A DNA stretch of 51,060 bases from contig JANXUK010000003.1 of assembly GCA_025356275.1 (NCBI GenBank), positions 1-51,060 on the forward strand, given 5' to 3'. A program made the position numbers and the translations under genes. The stretch comes from Sphingomonadales bacterium (GTDB lineage: Bacteria; Pseudomonadota; Alphaproteobacteria; Sphingomonadales; Sphingomonadaceae). Positions within the stretch are counted from its first letter, which is position 1; the number at the start of each line of letters is the position of its first letter. The notes below the pieces were generated by a model, which saw only the letters and a program-made list of their open reading frames with translations, had not been told where the DNA came from and did no database searches. This document shows, piece by piece, positions 26,525 through 35,268 of the stretch.

Positions 26525-27514
26525 TCACCCCTTCCCCACCACGCTCTCAGGCAAATTCGTCCCGAACACCCGCTGGTAATATTCGGCGACCAGCATCCGC
26601 TCGGTCTCGTCGCATTTGTTGAGGAACGACAAGCGGAACGCGAAGCCGACATCGCCGAAGATCGCTACGTTCTGCGCCCAGGTAATCACGGTGCGCGGGC
26701 TCATCACGGTGGAGATGTCGCCGTTCACGAAGCCGGCGCGGGTCAGGTCGGCGACCTTCACCATGTCGGACACGACCTTGTCCGCGACGCCGGTGGCTTT
26801 CTTCATCACGATCTCGGCCTCGACCGCCGCCGGCAGGTAATTGAGGCCGACGACGATGTTCCAGCGGTCCATTTGGCCCTGATTGATCGCCTGCGTGCCG
26901 TGATACAGCCCGCTGGTATCGCCCAGACCCACGGTGTTGGCGGTGGCGAACAGGCGGAAATACGGATTGGGCCGGATCACCCGGTTCTGATCGAGCAGAG
27001 TGAGCTTGCCCTCGGCCTCCAGCACGCGCTGGATCACGAACATCACGTCGGGGCGCCCCGCGTCATATTCGTCGAACACCAGCGCGGTGGGGGTCTGCAG
27101 CGCCCATGGCAACAGTCCTTCGCGAAATTCGGTCACCTGCAACCCGTCGCGCAGCACGATCGCGTCGCGCCCGATCAGGTCGATCCGGCTGATATGCGCG
27201 TCGAGATTGATGCGGATGCATGGCCAGTTGAGCCGCGCCGCCACCTGCTCGATATGCGTCGATTTGCCGGTGCCGTGATAGCCCTGCACCATCACCCGGC
27301 GGTTGAACGCAAATCCCGCGCAGATCGCCAGCGTGGTGTCCGGATCGAATACATAGCTGTCATCCCGGTCGGGCACACGCTCATCCGCCAGCGAGAACGC
27401 GGGGACTTTCATATCCGAGTCGATGCCGAACAGGTCGCGCACCGATACGCTTTGATCGGGCGCGGCCAGCACGGTGGTGGAAGCAGCGGACGGAATGGGG
27501 GAAGGTTTGGTCAT
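26525..27514 (-). CDS. cobS: Cobaltochelatase subunit CobS-like AAA+ ATPase
   Basis: The product has 329 residues from the ATG at 27514. It is a MoxR/CobS-type AAA+ protein: Walker [10 protein letters not shown] (78-86), Walker [14 protein letters not shown], sensor-1 RLFATANT, and the N-terminal DIFG-like motif ([15 protein letters not shown]) of CobS. In aerobic B12 synthesis CobS works with CobT and CobN to insert cobalt. In many sphingomonads CobS/CobT are kept beside dnaJ and bolA without a full cob pathway, so the true client may differ. No cobT is adjacent here. The upstream open frame to 27733 overlaps the divergent GST gene and is not used. Confidence 0.88.
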   Translation of the reverse strand: MTKPSPIPSAASTTVLAAPDQSVSVRDLFGIDSDMKVPAFSLADERVPDRDDSYVFDPDTTLAICAGFAFNRRVMVQGYHGTGKSTHIEQVAARLNWPCIRINLDAHISRIDLIGRDAIVLRDGLQVTEFREGLLPWALQTPTALVFDEYDAGRPDVMFVIQRVLEAEGKLTLLDQNRVIRPNPYFRLFATANTVGLGDTSGLYHGTQAINQGQMDRWNIVVGLNYLPAAVEAEIVMKKATGVADKVVSDMVKVADLTRAGFVNGDISTVMSPRTVITWAQNVAIFGDVGFAFRLSFLNKCDETERMLVAEYYQRVFGTNLPESVVGKG

Positions 27515-27600
27515 CGCGGTTTCGCCTATACGCGGGCGCGCGGCGCTGCAACAGTTTGCGATGCATAGCGGCTGAGTCGTTTGGCGGGAAAGAGGATGGG

Positions 27601-28254
27601 ATGCTGATGCTCTATGGGGCACTGCTGTCGCCCTTCGTGCGCAAGGTGGCGCTGGTCGTGGCGGAAAAGGGCATCGCCTGTACCCTTGAGAGCAATGCCC
27701 GCGCGAACCCCGATTTCGCGGAGGCCAGCCCATTCGGCAAGATCCCGGCGATCCGCGACGGCACCTTCACTTTGGCCGATTCGTCGGCGATCGCGCATTA
27801 TCTGGAGGCGAAATGCCCCACTCCCGCGCTGATCCCCGCCGAGGCGGAGGCGCGCGCCCGCACCATCTGGTTCGATGAATATGCTAATACGCTGTTGGCG
27901 GGGTCCGGGCTCAAGGTGCTGTTCAACCGCTTTGTCGGGCCAAAGATCCTCGGCATTCCGGGCGACGAGGCCGAGGCGCTGAAAGGTATTGCGGAATTGC
28001 CGCGCTTTTACGATTACCTCGAAGCTGCGGCGGCGGGGCCGGCCTGGCTGGCGGGGGAGGCATTCACGCTGGCCGATATTGCGGTCGCGGTGCAGCTGTG
28101 CGCCTGCGATCTGGTGCAGGCGGGCCCCGACGCAGCGACCTATCCGGCGATAGCAGCGTGGTATGCGCGGGTCAGCGCGCGTCCGGCGTGGATATCGGTG
28201 GTGGCGCAAGCGGCGGCCCACGCTTCGGCGAACAGGGCACCCCAGCCGGCATAG
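27601..28254 (+). CDS. Glutathione S-transferase family protein
   Basis: The product has 217 residues from the ATG at 27601. The N-terminal thioredoxin-fold domain begins [16 protein letters not shown], with the active-site Ser of LLSPFVRK in the position used by beta/theta/zeta classes. The cis-Pro loop is FGKIPAIRD and the glutathione gamma-Glu binding pair is ADSSAI. The all-helical C-terminal domain has the capping motif [10 protein letters not shown]. It conjugates or reduces electrophiles with glutathione; the substrate is unknown. The gene sits between dnaJ and cobS together with two VOC genes, a combination common in detoxification. Confidence 0.86.
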   Translation: MLMLYGALLSPFVRKVALVVAEKGIACTLESNARANPDFAEASPFGKIPAIRDGTFTLADSSAIAHYLEAKCPTPALIPAEAEARARTIWFDEYANTLLAGSGLKVLFNRFVGPKILGIPGDEAEALKGIAELPRFYDYLEAAAAGPAWLAGEAFTLADIAVAVQLCACDLVQAGPDAATYPAIAAWYARVSARPAWISVVAQAAAHASANRAPQPA

Positions 28255-28283
28255 GAGGCCGACACCATGCGCTAGGCTGTGTT

Positions 28284-28342
28284 CGCTGGACAAGCCCACG
28301 CGCATGCGGTGGCGGGCAAATTGCGGGGCTTGATGGCCAGCG
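28284..28342. repeat. Long imperfect inverted repeat between GST and the truncated VOC gene
   Basis: The left arm CGCTGG-A-CAAGCCC (28284-28297) pairs with GGGCTTG (28326-28332) and CCAGCG (28337-28342), leaving a small asymmetric bulge. GC-rich inner arms (CCAC/GTGG) extend the stem. It could be a REP-like element or an RNA hairpin. No T-run follows, so it is not a standard terminator. Confidence 0.45.
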
Positions 28343-28379
28343 GCAAACGCTTGAATAATAAAGAAGGATTACAGGTGCC

Positions 28380-28637
28380 ATGGGCAAATACCAGTTTGTC
28401 GACCATGACGGTGTGACGATCGGCGCGATCATGGGCCAGATGCCGGGCGCGCCGGGGCAGGTGCACTGGACGCATTACTTCCGCGTCGCCTGCATCGATA
28501 CCGCGATCACGACCATTAAGGCCCACGGCGGGCAGGTCGTGTTCGGACCGCAGGAGGTGCCGGGTGGCGACTGGATCATCCACGGCATCGATCCTGAGAG
28601 CGCCGGCTTTTCATTGGTCGGCGCGCGTGCGGGCTGA
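28380..28637 (+). CDS. VOC (glyoxalase-like) protein, N-terminally truncated
   Basis: The product has 85 residues. It matches the second half of the ~130-residue VOC proteins of the 27-kDa-antigen-like group: the last strand of module 1 (DGVTIGAIMG) and the whole module 2 with HWTHYFRVACIDTAITTIKAHGG and the signature GPQEVPGGDWII. About 45-50 N-terminal residues, the first beta-alpha-beta module, are missing. In the same frame a TAA stands 21 nt before the ATG, and the upstream 125 bp hold a long inverted repeat instead of coding sequence. AAGGA precedes the ATG by 12 nt, so it may still be translated. It is either a decaying gene or a half-size protein that dimerises. Confidence 0.68.
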   Translation: MGKYQFVDHDGVTIGAIMGQMPGAPGQVHWTHYFRVACIDTAITTIKAHGGQVVFGPQEVPGGDWIIHGIDPESAGFSLVGARAG

Positions 28638-28641
28638 GGCG

Positions 28642-29121
28642 ATGGCGGACAAGACCAAGATCTGCCTGTGGTTTGATGGCTCGGCACAGGATGCGGCGCG
28701 GTTCTATTGCGACTTGCTGCCCGATAGCCGGATCGACCAGGTTCAGACCGCGCCGGCCGACTACCCCGGCGGCAAGGCCGGCGACGTGCTGACCGTGGAA
28801 TTCACCATGGCCGGCCGCGCCTATCTGGCGCTCAATGGCCGCAAGGAGGCCGGCTTTACCGATGCTTTTTCGGTGCAGGTGTTCTGCGACACCCAGGCCG
28901 AGATTGACCGGCTGTGGGATGCGATCATCGCCGATGGCGGCGCAGCGAGCCAATGCGGATGGTGCCGCGACCGCTGGGGACTGTCATGGCAGATCCTCCC
29001 CCACGCGCTGACCGCGGCAATGAGCGATCCCGCGCCCGGCGTGGCCCAGCGGGTGTTCGGCGCGATGATGGGCATGATCAGGATCGACGTCGCCGCAATC
29101 GAAGCAGCACGGGCGGGCTGA
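28642..29121 (+). CDS. VOC family protein, PhnB-like
   Basis: The product has 159 residues from the ATG at 28642, 4 nt after the preceding stop. It has the PhnB/3-demethylubiquinone-methyltransferase-like fold (cd06588 type): ICLWFDGSAQDAARFYCDLLPDSRI, VEFTMAGRAYLALNG, FSVQVFCDTQAEIDRLWDAI and WGLSWQILP. These proteins lack most glyoxalase metal ligands and their activity is unknown. It probably shares a transcript with the GST and truncated VOC gene. Confidence 0.85.
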   Translation: MADKTKICLWFDGSAQDAARFYCDLLPDSRIDQVQTAPADYPGGKAGDVLTVEFTMAGRAYLALNGRKEAGFTDAFSVQVFCDTQAEIDRLWDAIIADGGAASQCGWCRDRWGLSWQILPHALTAAMSDPAPGVAQRVFGAMMGMIRIDVAAIEAARAG

Positions 29122-29140
29122 TCAGGCGAATGCCCCCCGC

Positions 29141-29728
29141 TCAGGAGAAACCTGAAGCGCCGCGTAGCAGTTGATAGGCCTCAATCACCGCTTGCAAGCG
29201 CACCTCATGGCTGCGGTCGCCGCCGTTGCGGTCGGGGTGGAGGCGGTGGACCAGATCGGTGTAGCGGCTGCGCAAGGCCCGGCGGTCGGCTTCGGCGTCC
29301 AGCCCCAGCACATCGAGCGCGCGGCGCTCCTCGGGCGAGAATCGGCGCGCGGCGGCGCTGGCCTTGCCCTTTACCCGCGCGCGCTCAGTAATGGCATCCA
29401 GCGGATCGGCAAAATCGGCCCAGCGCGGCGGCTCATCGACCCCGGCGGTGGGGCGGAAGGCACGCGCCTCGCTGACCCAGCCATGGATCGGCGATTGCGC
29501 CTGCCATATCTGCTCGGGGCTCATCCCCGCGAAATAATCGTAGCCGGCGTTGAAGGCACGGATGTGGTCGAGGCAGAACCAGCGGTAATCGCCCGGCCCA
29601 TCCGCCCCCGGTGCCCGCAGGCCCGGCGCGCGGAATTCGCCGGGATGGTCACATCCCGGCCAGTCGCACCCGCGCTCCACCCCGCGCACCCGTCCGTGAA
29701 ACCGGTCATGTTTGATGGGGTCGGGCAA
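29141..29728 (-). CDS. J-domain (DnaJ-like) protein
   Basis: The product has about 195 residues from a TTG at 29728, chosen because similarity to family N-termini (KHDRFHGRV) begins right after it and no ATG or GTG is nearby in frame. An N-terminal Cys pair (CDWPGCDHPGEF) and a second Cys/His (FCLDH) suggest a zinc-binding knob. The C-terminal J domain begins RALDVLGLDAEAD and carries the HPD triad in LVHRLHPDRNGGD. It would stimulate an Hsp70. In alphaproteobacteria this gene is typically next to bolA and cobS; here bolA is divergent (29822) and cobS is 1.6 kb away, separated by GST/VOC genes. Confidence 0.82.
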   Translation of the reverse strand: MPDPIKHDRFHGRVRGVERGCDWPGCDHPGEFRAPGLRAPGADGPGDYRWFCLDHIRAFNAGYDYFAGMSPEQIWQAQSPIHGWVSEARAFRPTAGVDEPPRWADFADPLDAITERARVKGKASAAARRFSPEERRALDVLGLDAEADRRALRSRYTDLVHRLHPDRNGGDRSHEVRLQAVIEAYQLLRGASGFS

Positions 29729-29821
29729 AATCGCGTCCGGTTTAAATTGCTGGCTCCCCTTTCTTTTCTGCGCCGCGCTTGGCAAGGGAAATCGGCCCCG
29801 CGTTGGGACCAGGGAGATGGC

Positions 29822-30109
29822 ATGATGGGTCCGCTGGCGCAGGAAATCACCGCATTGCTGAGCGCCGCGTTCGCGCCGACAACGCTGGAGGTCATCAATG
29901 ACAGCGCCAGCCATGCAGGGCACAGCGGCGACGACGGCACCGGCGAATCGCATTTCACCGTGAAGATCGAGGCCGCAGCATTTGCCGGTATCGCCCGGCT
30001 CCAACGGCAACGGATGGTCAATGCAGCGCTGACCAATATTCCGGGGGGCGACATCCCCGGCCAAAGGGTCCATGCTCTGGCGATTAAGGCCTCGGCGCCG
30101 GGCGAATAA
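29822..30109 (+). CDS. bolA: BolA family protein
   Basis: The product has 95 residues from the ATG at 29822, with GGGAGA 7 nt upstream. The class II KH-like fold is recognisable from LEVINDSASHAGH, SHFTVKIEA and the helix RLQRQRMVNAAL with the invariant helix-end HALAIKA. The family acts with monothiol glutaredoxins in Fe-S trafficking and affects cell shape; the conserved His of SASHAGH (Fe ligand) and the C-terminal VHAL His are present. It is followed after 12 bp by slipin. Confidence 0.9.
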   Translation: MMGPLAQEITALLSAAFAPTTLEVINDSASHAGHSGDDGTGESHFTVKIEAAAFAGIARLQRQRMVNAALTNIPGGDIPGQRVHALAIKASAPGE

Positions 30110-30121
30110 GGCAGAACATCC

Positions 30122-30883
30122 ATGCAAAACGCGGTATCGGGCTTCTCGCTATTTCTCATCGTCATCGCGCTGGTGCTGGCGCTCAAAAGCTTCGGCATCA
30201 ATCAGGAGTACCAGCGCGGCGTGGTGTTCCGGCTTGGCCGGCTGGTCGATACCAAGGGGCCGGGCTGGTTCTGGCTGATCCCGATCATCGACCGGGTGGT
30301 CAAGATCGACCTGCGCACCATCACCTTCGCGCTGGCGACGCAGGAAACCGTGACCCGCGACGGTGTGGCGGTGAAGGTCAACGCGGTGCTGTGGTTCCGC
30401 GCGGTGGAGCCCAAGCTGGTCGTCACCTCGGTGGTCAACTGGCAATCGGCGGTGATCCAGGCCGCCGAAACCGGCATGCGCGACGCCATCGGCCAAAGCG
30501 ACCTCGACCAGATGCTGAAAGACCGGGTGGCGATCAATGCCCGCCTGCTTGATCTGCTCGGCAAGACCTGCGCGCAATGGGGCGTGGCGATCGACGCGGT
30601 GGAGATCAAGGACCTCGACATTCCCGAACAGATGCAGCGGGCCATCGCGCGCGAAGCCGAGGCGATCCGCGAAAAGCGCGCCCGCATCATCAAGGCTGAG
30701 GGCGAGAACGAGGCGTCGCAAAAGCTGGCCGAGGCGGCGCGGACCATCGGATCGGTGCCCGGCGCGCTGGAACTGCGGCGGCTGCAAACGCTGAGCGAGA
30801 TCGGGGTGGAGCACAATTCGACGATCATCGCGATGTTCCCGACCGAACTGCTGGAGGCGGCGAAGCGGTTTACCGCGCCATAG
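30122..30883 (+). CDS. Slipin/stomatin-like SPFH membrane protein
   Basis: The product has 253 residues. One N-terminal membrane segment (about 8-23) is followed by a Band 7/SPFH domain (INQEYQRGVVFRLGRLVDTKGPGWFWLIP) and the coiled-coil-prone AEAIREKRARIIKAEGENEAS. Stomatin-like proteins form membrane oligomers that organise microdomains. Many slipins sit beside an NfeD protease; none is seen here. The 3' end overlaps the convergent DUF2332 gene by 14 bp. Confidence 0.9.
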   Translation: MQNAVSGFSLFLIVIALVLALKSFGINQEYQRGVVFRLGRLVDTKGPGWFWLIPIIDRVVKIDLRTITFALATQETVTRDGVAVKVNAVLWFRAVEPKLVVTSVVNWQSAVIQAAETGMRDAIGQSDLDQMLKDRVAINARLLDLLGKTCAQWGVAIDAVEIKDLDIPEQMQRAIAREAEAIREKRARIIKAEGENEASQKLAEAARTIGSVPGALELRRLQTLSEIGVEHNSTIIAMFPTELLEAAKRFTAP

Positions 30884-31946
30884 GGCCCCACTCTACCCAC
30901 GCCCCGTGCGCCTGTGCCGAGCCCAGCAGCGCTGGCTCCGCGCCGCCTGGCCAGTACCGCACGCGCAATTCGTGGCGGAATGTCGCCCGGTTGGTCTCCA
31001 GCATGATCCACGCCAGCGGGCGCTCGGTTGTGGCACGCGCGCCGGCGGCATCCATGCCGGCAGTGATCTGCTCGCGGCGCTCTTGCGGAATATATTGCCA
31101 CACGATCGAGTGATACAGCACACGCGTCGCCCCTTCGGCCTGCGTCTCGCCCAGCAAAGCCTCGACCCAATCGGCGGCATCGGCGCGCGTTAAATCCGGC
31201 GCTTTGGCCCGCGCCAGAGCCACCACCGCATCGAGCCGCGCTAGCCGCGCCGCATTCTCCGGCCAGACATAGGCCTTGAGGCGGAGCGCCTGCGCCGCAT
31301 CGGCGAGATCGATCGGCGCCTGATCGCAGCCTCGAATGCTGACGATCTCGACCTTTTCAGCCGGCGGGGGAGGCCCGCGCCACTCGGGCTTGATCAACAC
31401 CGGCGATCCCTCGGGCCCCAGCCGCACCCCGCAAAGATCATAGGCATAGCGCTCCATCATCGTATTGGCCCCGGCGCTGCACCCGATCTCGTTCAGCTCA
31501 AACCGTGGCCCGACACGCGAGGACAGCCACAGCAGCCCCGCCATGATCCCCGCCGAGCGCCCCGCCTCATTGGTCTGCGGCGGCCCGTCCAGCCACGGCA
31601 GCAGCGTCGCATCATGCTCCGCCACCACCGCGCAGACCACCGCATCGACCTCCGCCTGATCGGTGACGGCGCCGCTATAGATCGCCCCCAGCCGCTGTTC
31701 CGCGCCGGTCAGGTGCAGATGGTGCAGGCCGCCCGCCAGCCTAAGCGACATCGCATCCTCCACCGGCTTGCCCGGCCACGCCGCAATCGCCCGGCCCGTC
31801 GCGGTACGCCCGCGCATCACCGCCAGCAGCGCCAGACAGATATGCGCGGTCACCGGGGCATCGTTGCGCCGGCTGTGGTCGGCCTGCCAGACGATCGCCT
31901 GCTCCAGGCTGCGTTCGTTCATCATATCCGCCGGATGCTGTGCCAT
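30870..31946 (-). CDS. DUF2332 protein
   Basis: The product has 358 residues, the usual length of DUF2332. The conserved segments are QTNEAGRSAGIMAGLL, the Rossmann-like ELNEIGCSAGANTMMERY and a Trp-rich C-terminus (VLYHSIVWQYIPQERREQI; HGAWVEWGP). The glycine-containing LNEIGCSAGAN loop hints at a SAM-methyltransferase-like fold, but no function is established. It is divergent from hisG with 41 bp between the starts, so both promoters must overlap there. Confidence 0.85.
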   Translation of the reverse strand: MAQHPADMMNERSLEQAIVWQADHSRRNDAPVTAHICLALLAVMRGRTATGRAIAAWPGKPVEDAMSLRLAGGLHHLHLTGAEQRLGAIYSGAVTDQAEVDAVVCAVVAEHDATLLPWLDGPPQTNEAGRSAGIMAGLLWLSSRVGPRFELNEIGCSAGANTMMERYAYDLCGVRLGPEGSPVLIKPEWRGPPPPAEKVEIVSIRGCDQAPIDLADAAQALRLKAYVWPENAARLARLDAVVALARAKAPDLTRADAADWVEALLGETQAEGATRVLYHSIVWQYIPQERREQITAGMDAAGARATTERPLAWIMLETNRATFRHELRVRYWPGGAEPALLGSAQAHGAWVEWGPMAR

Positions 31947-31987
31947 TCCTTGCCCTTTCGCGCCGCCCGCCGTAAGGGCGCCGGACC

Positions 31988-32632
31988 ATGTCAGTGCCGC
32001 TTACCTTCGCCATCCCCAAGGGCCGCATCCTCGACGAGGCGCTGCCGCTGATGGCGCGTGCCGGCGTCGTGCCCGAGGCGGAGTTCCACGACAAGGGCTC
32101 ACGCGCGCTATCCTTTGCTTGCGTGGACAGCGACATGCGGCTGATCCGGGTGCGCGCCTTCGACGTGGCGACCTTCGTGGCGCATGGCGCGGCGCAGATC
32201 GGCATCGTCGGCTCCGATGTGGTCGAGGAATTCGATTACGCCGATCTTTACGCGCCAGTCGATCTCGCCATCGGGCATTGCCGGCTGTCGGTGGCGGAAC
32301 CTGCGGGCGGAGCGCAAGATACCGGCTCGGAAAGCCACCTGCGTGTCGCATCCAAATACCCCAGCCTGACCCGCCGCCATTTCGAGGCGCAGGGCATTCA
32401 GGCCGAGGTGGTCAAGCTGAACGGCGCGATGGAGCTGGCGCCGGGGCTGGGTCTGGCCGGGCGGATCGTCGATCTGGTGTCAACCGGGCGCACGCTGAAG
32501 GACAATGGCCTGATCGAAACCAGCGAGATTTTGCAGGTATCCGCGCGGCTGATCGTCAATCGCGCGGCGCTCAAGACCGATGCGCGGCTGGCCGGGCTCA
32601 TCGCGGCGTTCCGTGCGGCGGTGACCTCCTGA
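31988..32632 (+). CDS. hisG: ATP phosphoribosyltransferase, short form
   Basis: The product has 214 residues, the length of the HisG-S form, which lacks the C-terminal regulatory domain and needs HisZ. Motifs are [16 protein letters not shown] at the N-terminus and the PRPP loop [14 protein letters not shown]. It performs the first step of histidine synthesis. HisZ is not in the window. The stop shares one base with hisD (TGATG). Confidence 0.94.
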   Translation: MSVPLTFAIPKGRILDEALPLMARAGVVPEAEFHDKGSRALSFACVDSDMRLIRVRAFDVATFVAHGAAQIGIVGSDVVEEFDYADLYAPVDLAIGHCRLSVAEPAGGAQDTGSESHLRVASKYPSLTRRHFEAQGIQAEVVKLNGAMELAPGLGLAGRIVDLVSTGRTLKDNGLIETSEILQVSARLIVNRAALKTDARLAGLIAAFRAAVTS

Positions 32633-33918
32633 TGCGCCGCCTCGTCAGCCATGATCCCGGGTTTGCGGCTGCGTTCGCTGCAGTGGTGGCCGATCGCCGC
32701 GAGAGCGATGCCGATGTCACGCAGGTCGTGGCCGCCATCATCGCCGATGTGCGGGCGCGCGGCGATGCGGCGCTGGCCGAACTGACGGAGCGGTTCGACC
32801 GCCACAAGCTCGCCGATGAAGCCGCGTGGCGCATCGCACCCGAGGCGTGCCGCGAGGCCTATGACGCGCTGGAGCCCGGATTGCGGGATGCGCTGAACCT
32901 CGCGGCGGCGCGAATACGCGCCTATCATCTGGACCAGCTGCCGGCGGGCCGCGACCATACCGACACGGCCGGGGTGCGGCTGGGCGCGCGGTGGCTGCCG
33001 GTCGATGCGGCGGGGATTTACGTGCCGGGCGGGCGCGCGGCCTATCCCTCGTCGCTGTTGATGAATGCGATCCCGGCCAAGGTCGCGGGCGTGGCGCGGC
33101 TGGTCGCGGTGACGCCGACGCCGGGCGGCACAGTCAATCCGCTGGTGCTGGCCGCCGCGTATATCGCCGGGGTCGACGAGATCTGGCGGCTCGGCGGCGC
33201 GCAGGCGATCGCGGCGCTGGCCTATGGCACCGCGCGCATCGCGCCGGTCGATGTGATCACCGGCCCCGGCAACGCCTATGTGGCGGAGGCCAAGCGGCAG
33301 GTGTTCGGCGTGGTCGGTATCGATATGGTGGCGGGACCATCGGAAATTCTGGTGATCGCGGACGCCGACAATGATCCCCACTGGATCGCCGCCGACCTGC
33401 TCAGCCAGGCCGAGCATGACCCTGCCGCGCAGGCGATCCTGATCACCGACGATGCCGCTTTCGCCGATGCGGTGGCGGCGGCGGTCGAGTTGGAGCTGGC
33501 ATCGCTCGCCACCGAGCCTGCTGCCCGCGCCAGTTGGGACGCGCATGGCATCATCATCACTGTGGCGCATCTCGACGAGGCGCCCGCGCTGGCCAATGCG
33601 CTCGCCGCCGAGCATGTCGAACTCGCGGTCGCCGACCCCGATGCTGTGTTCGCGCAGATCCGCCACGCCGGCTCGGTGTTCCTCGGGCGGCACAGCCCCG
33701 AGGCTATCGGTGATTACGTTGCCGGGCCCAACCATGTGCTGCCGACCGGGCGCCGCGCGCGCTTTGCCTCCGGGCTGTCGGTGCCCGACTTTATGAAACG
33801 GACCAGCTTTATCGCCATGAGCCCCAAAGCGCTGGCCGCCATCGGCCCCGCCGCCGTCGCCTTGGCAAAGGCCGAGGGCCTGCCCGCGCATGCCCGCTCG
33901 GTCGCGGTGCGTCTGTGA
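32632..33918 (+). CDS. hisD: Histidinol dehydrogenase
   Basis: The product has 428 residues from the ATG at 32632. The fold signatures are YVPGGRAAYPSSLLMNAIPAKVAGV, the NAD site GPGNAYVAEAKRQVFG with GIDMVAGPSE, the zinc ligands in DLLSQAEHDP and the C-terminal GNYVAGPNHVLPT-type loop (here GDYVAGPNHVLPT). It oxidises histidinol to histidine, the last two steps of the pathway. It is coupled to hisG and followed after 10 bp by nusB. Confidence 0.96.
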   Translation: MRRLVSHDPGFAAAFAAVVADRRESDADVTQVVAAIIADVRARGDAALAELTERFDRHKLADEAAWRIAPEACREAYDALEPGLRDALNLAAARIRAYHLDQLPAGRDHTDTAGVRLGARWLPVDAAGIYVPGGRAAYPSSLLMNAIPAKVAGVARLVAVTPTPGGTVNPLVLAAAYIAGVDEIWRLGGAQAIAALAYGTARIAPVDVITGPGNAYVAEAKRQVFGVVGIDMVAGPSEILVIADADNDPHWIAADLLSQAEHDPAAQAILITDDAAFADAVAAAVELELASLATEPAARASWDAHGIIITVAHLDEAPALANALAAEHVELAVADPDAVFAQIRHAGSVFLGRHSPEAIGDYVAGPNHVLPTGRRARFASGLSVPDFMKRTSFIAMSPKALAAIGPAAVALAKAEGLPAHARSVAVRL

Positions 33919-33928
33919 GCCTGCTGAC

Positions 33929-34372
33929 ATGACCAAGGGCAATCAGGCGCGCGCGGCGGCCCGGCTGGGCGCGGTGCAGGCGCTGTATCAGCACGAGATG
34001 GAGGCGATGCCGCTCGCGCGCCTGCTCGACGAATTTCACCAGCACCGGCTGGGCGCGGAAATCGACGGCGATGAGTTTGCGCCGGCAGAACTGGCGTTTT
34101 TCGACGATCTGGTGCGGGGTACGATCACCCGGCGCGCCGAAATCGACGCGGTATTGGCCGAGAAGCTGGCTGCCGGCTGGCGGATCGAGCGGCTCGACAA
34201 GACCATGCTGCAAATCCTGCGCGCCGGCGCCTATGAATTGATCGCCCGCGCCGACGTGCCCACCGCCACCGCGATCAGCGAATATGTCGACGTTGCGCAT
34301 GCCTTTTTCGACAGCCGCGAGGCGAAATTCGTCAACGGCCTGCTCGATGCGGTCGCGAAAGCGGTCCGCTGA
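33929..34372 (+). CDS. nusB: Transcription antitermination factor NusB
   Basis: The product has 147 residues. The all-helical NusB fold is marked by ARLGAVQALYQHEM, RIERLDKTMLQILRAGAYEL and the closing NEYVDVAHAFFDSREAKFVNGLLDAV pattern (here SEYVDVAHAFF). It binds boxA with NusE in rRNA antitermination. The gene lies between hisD and thiL, the usual alphaproteobacterial neighbourhood of nusB-thiL. Confidence 0.94.
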   Translation: MTKGNQARAAARLGAVQALYQHEMEAMPLARLLDEFHQHRLGAEIDGDEFAPAELAFFDDLVRGTITRRAEIDAVLAEKLAAGWRIERLDKTMLQILRAGAYELIARADVPTATAISEYVDVAHAFFDSREAKFVNGLLDAVAKAVR

Positions 34373-34400
34373 GCGGGGGAGGCGGTCCGCTGAGCGGGGA
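34361..34400 (+). repeat. Tandem duplication across the nusB stop and thiL start
   Basis: Two 19-bp copies (34361-34379 and 34382-34400, 18 of 19 identical, period 21) of GCGGTCCGCTGAGCGGGG plus flank. The first copy holds the nusB stop; the join makes GGAGG at 34378-34382, exactly 7 nt before a CTG at 34390. Confidence 0.85.
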
Positions 34401-35268
34401 AGCGGCCTTCATCGCCGCCCTGCGCGCGCTGGCGACCGATCCGGCGGCACGCGGGCTCAATGATGATTGCGCGGTGCTGAGGATTGGCGGCGAAACGCTG
34501 ATCCTGACGCATGATATGATCGCCGAGGGCGTGCATTTCCTGCCCGGCGCCGACCCGGCCGATGTCGCGTGGCGGCTGGTGGCGACCAATATGTCCGATC
34601 TGGCGGCCAAGGGTGCGGTGCCGATTGGTGTGTTGCTGGGGGCGGTTCTGGGCAGTGATGATGCGCGGTTTGCCCAAGGGTTGGGCGAGGCTTTGGCCGA
34701 ATATGGCGTGGCTTTGCTGGGCGGCGACACGATAGCAGCGCCGGGCGCAGCGACCTATGGCATAACCGCGATCGGGCGGGCGACCTCGCCGCTGGTGCCC
34801 TCGCGCGCCGGGGCGCAGATGGGCGATGCGCTGTGGCTGACCGGGCCGGTGGGCGCGGCGATGCTGGGGTATGAGGCTTGCCTTGCGGGTTCGACGGATG
34901 CCGCGCTGACCCTGCCCTATCGCCGCCCTCGCGCGTTGATGGCGGAGGGGCGGGCGCTGGCGCCGCTGGTCACCGCGATGATGGATGTGTCGGACGGGCT
35001 GTTGCTCGATGCAGCGCGGCTGGCGGCGGCGAGCGGGGTCTGTCTGGCGATCGACAGAGTTGCGGTGCCGATTGCCACCGCGGAGGCGCGGCGGGGCGAG
35101 GCTTTGCGCTGGGGCGACGATTACCAGCTGCTGTTCACCGCGCCCGCCGATGTGGCATTGCCGGTGGCGGCGTATCGGATCGGATCGGTGCTGGCCGCGA
35201 TGGACAAGCCGCTGTTACTGGACGGTGTGCGGCTCGGGCTGGCGGACGGTCTGGGCTATCAGCATTAG
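34390..35268 (+). CDS. thiL: Thiamine-monophosphate kinase, probable CTG start
   Basis: The product has 292 residues if translation begins at CTG 34390 (SGEAAFIAALRALATDP). Family motifs are complete: NDDCAVL for Mg-ATP, THDMIAEGVHFL, ATNMSDLAAKGA, LLGGDT, DVSDGLLLDAARL and GDDYQLLF. It makes thiamine diphosphate. No ATG, GTG or TTG occurs in frame before 34474, and starting there (GTG) would remove the conserved helix and the NDD motif. GGAGG lies 7 nt upstream of the CTG. A second in-frame CTG at 34369 overlaps the nusB stop (CTGA). The gene ends 4 bp inside the convergent desaturase gene. Confidence 0.88.
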   Translation: MSGEAAFIAALRALATDPAARGLNDDCAVLRIGGETLILTHDMIAEGVHFLPGADPADVAWRLVATNMSDLAAKGAVPIGVLLGAVLGSDDARFAQGLGEALAEYGVALLGGDTIAAPGAATYGITAIGRATSPLVPSRAGAQMGDALWLTGPVGAAMLGYEACLAGSTDAALTLPYRRPRALMAEGRALAPLVTAMMDVSDGLLLDAARLAAASGVCLAIDRVAVPIATAEARRGEALRWGDDYQLLFTAPADVALPVAAYRIGSVLAAMDKPLLLDGVRLGLADGLGYQH

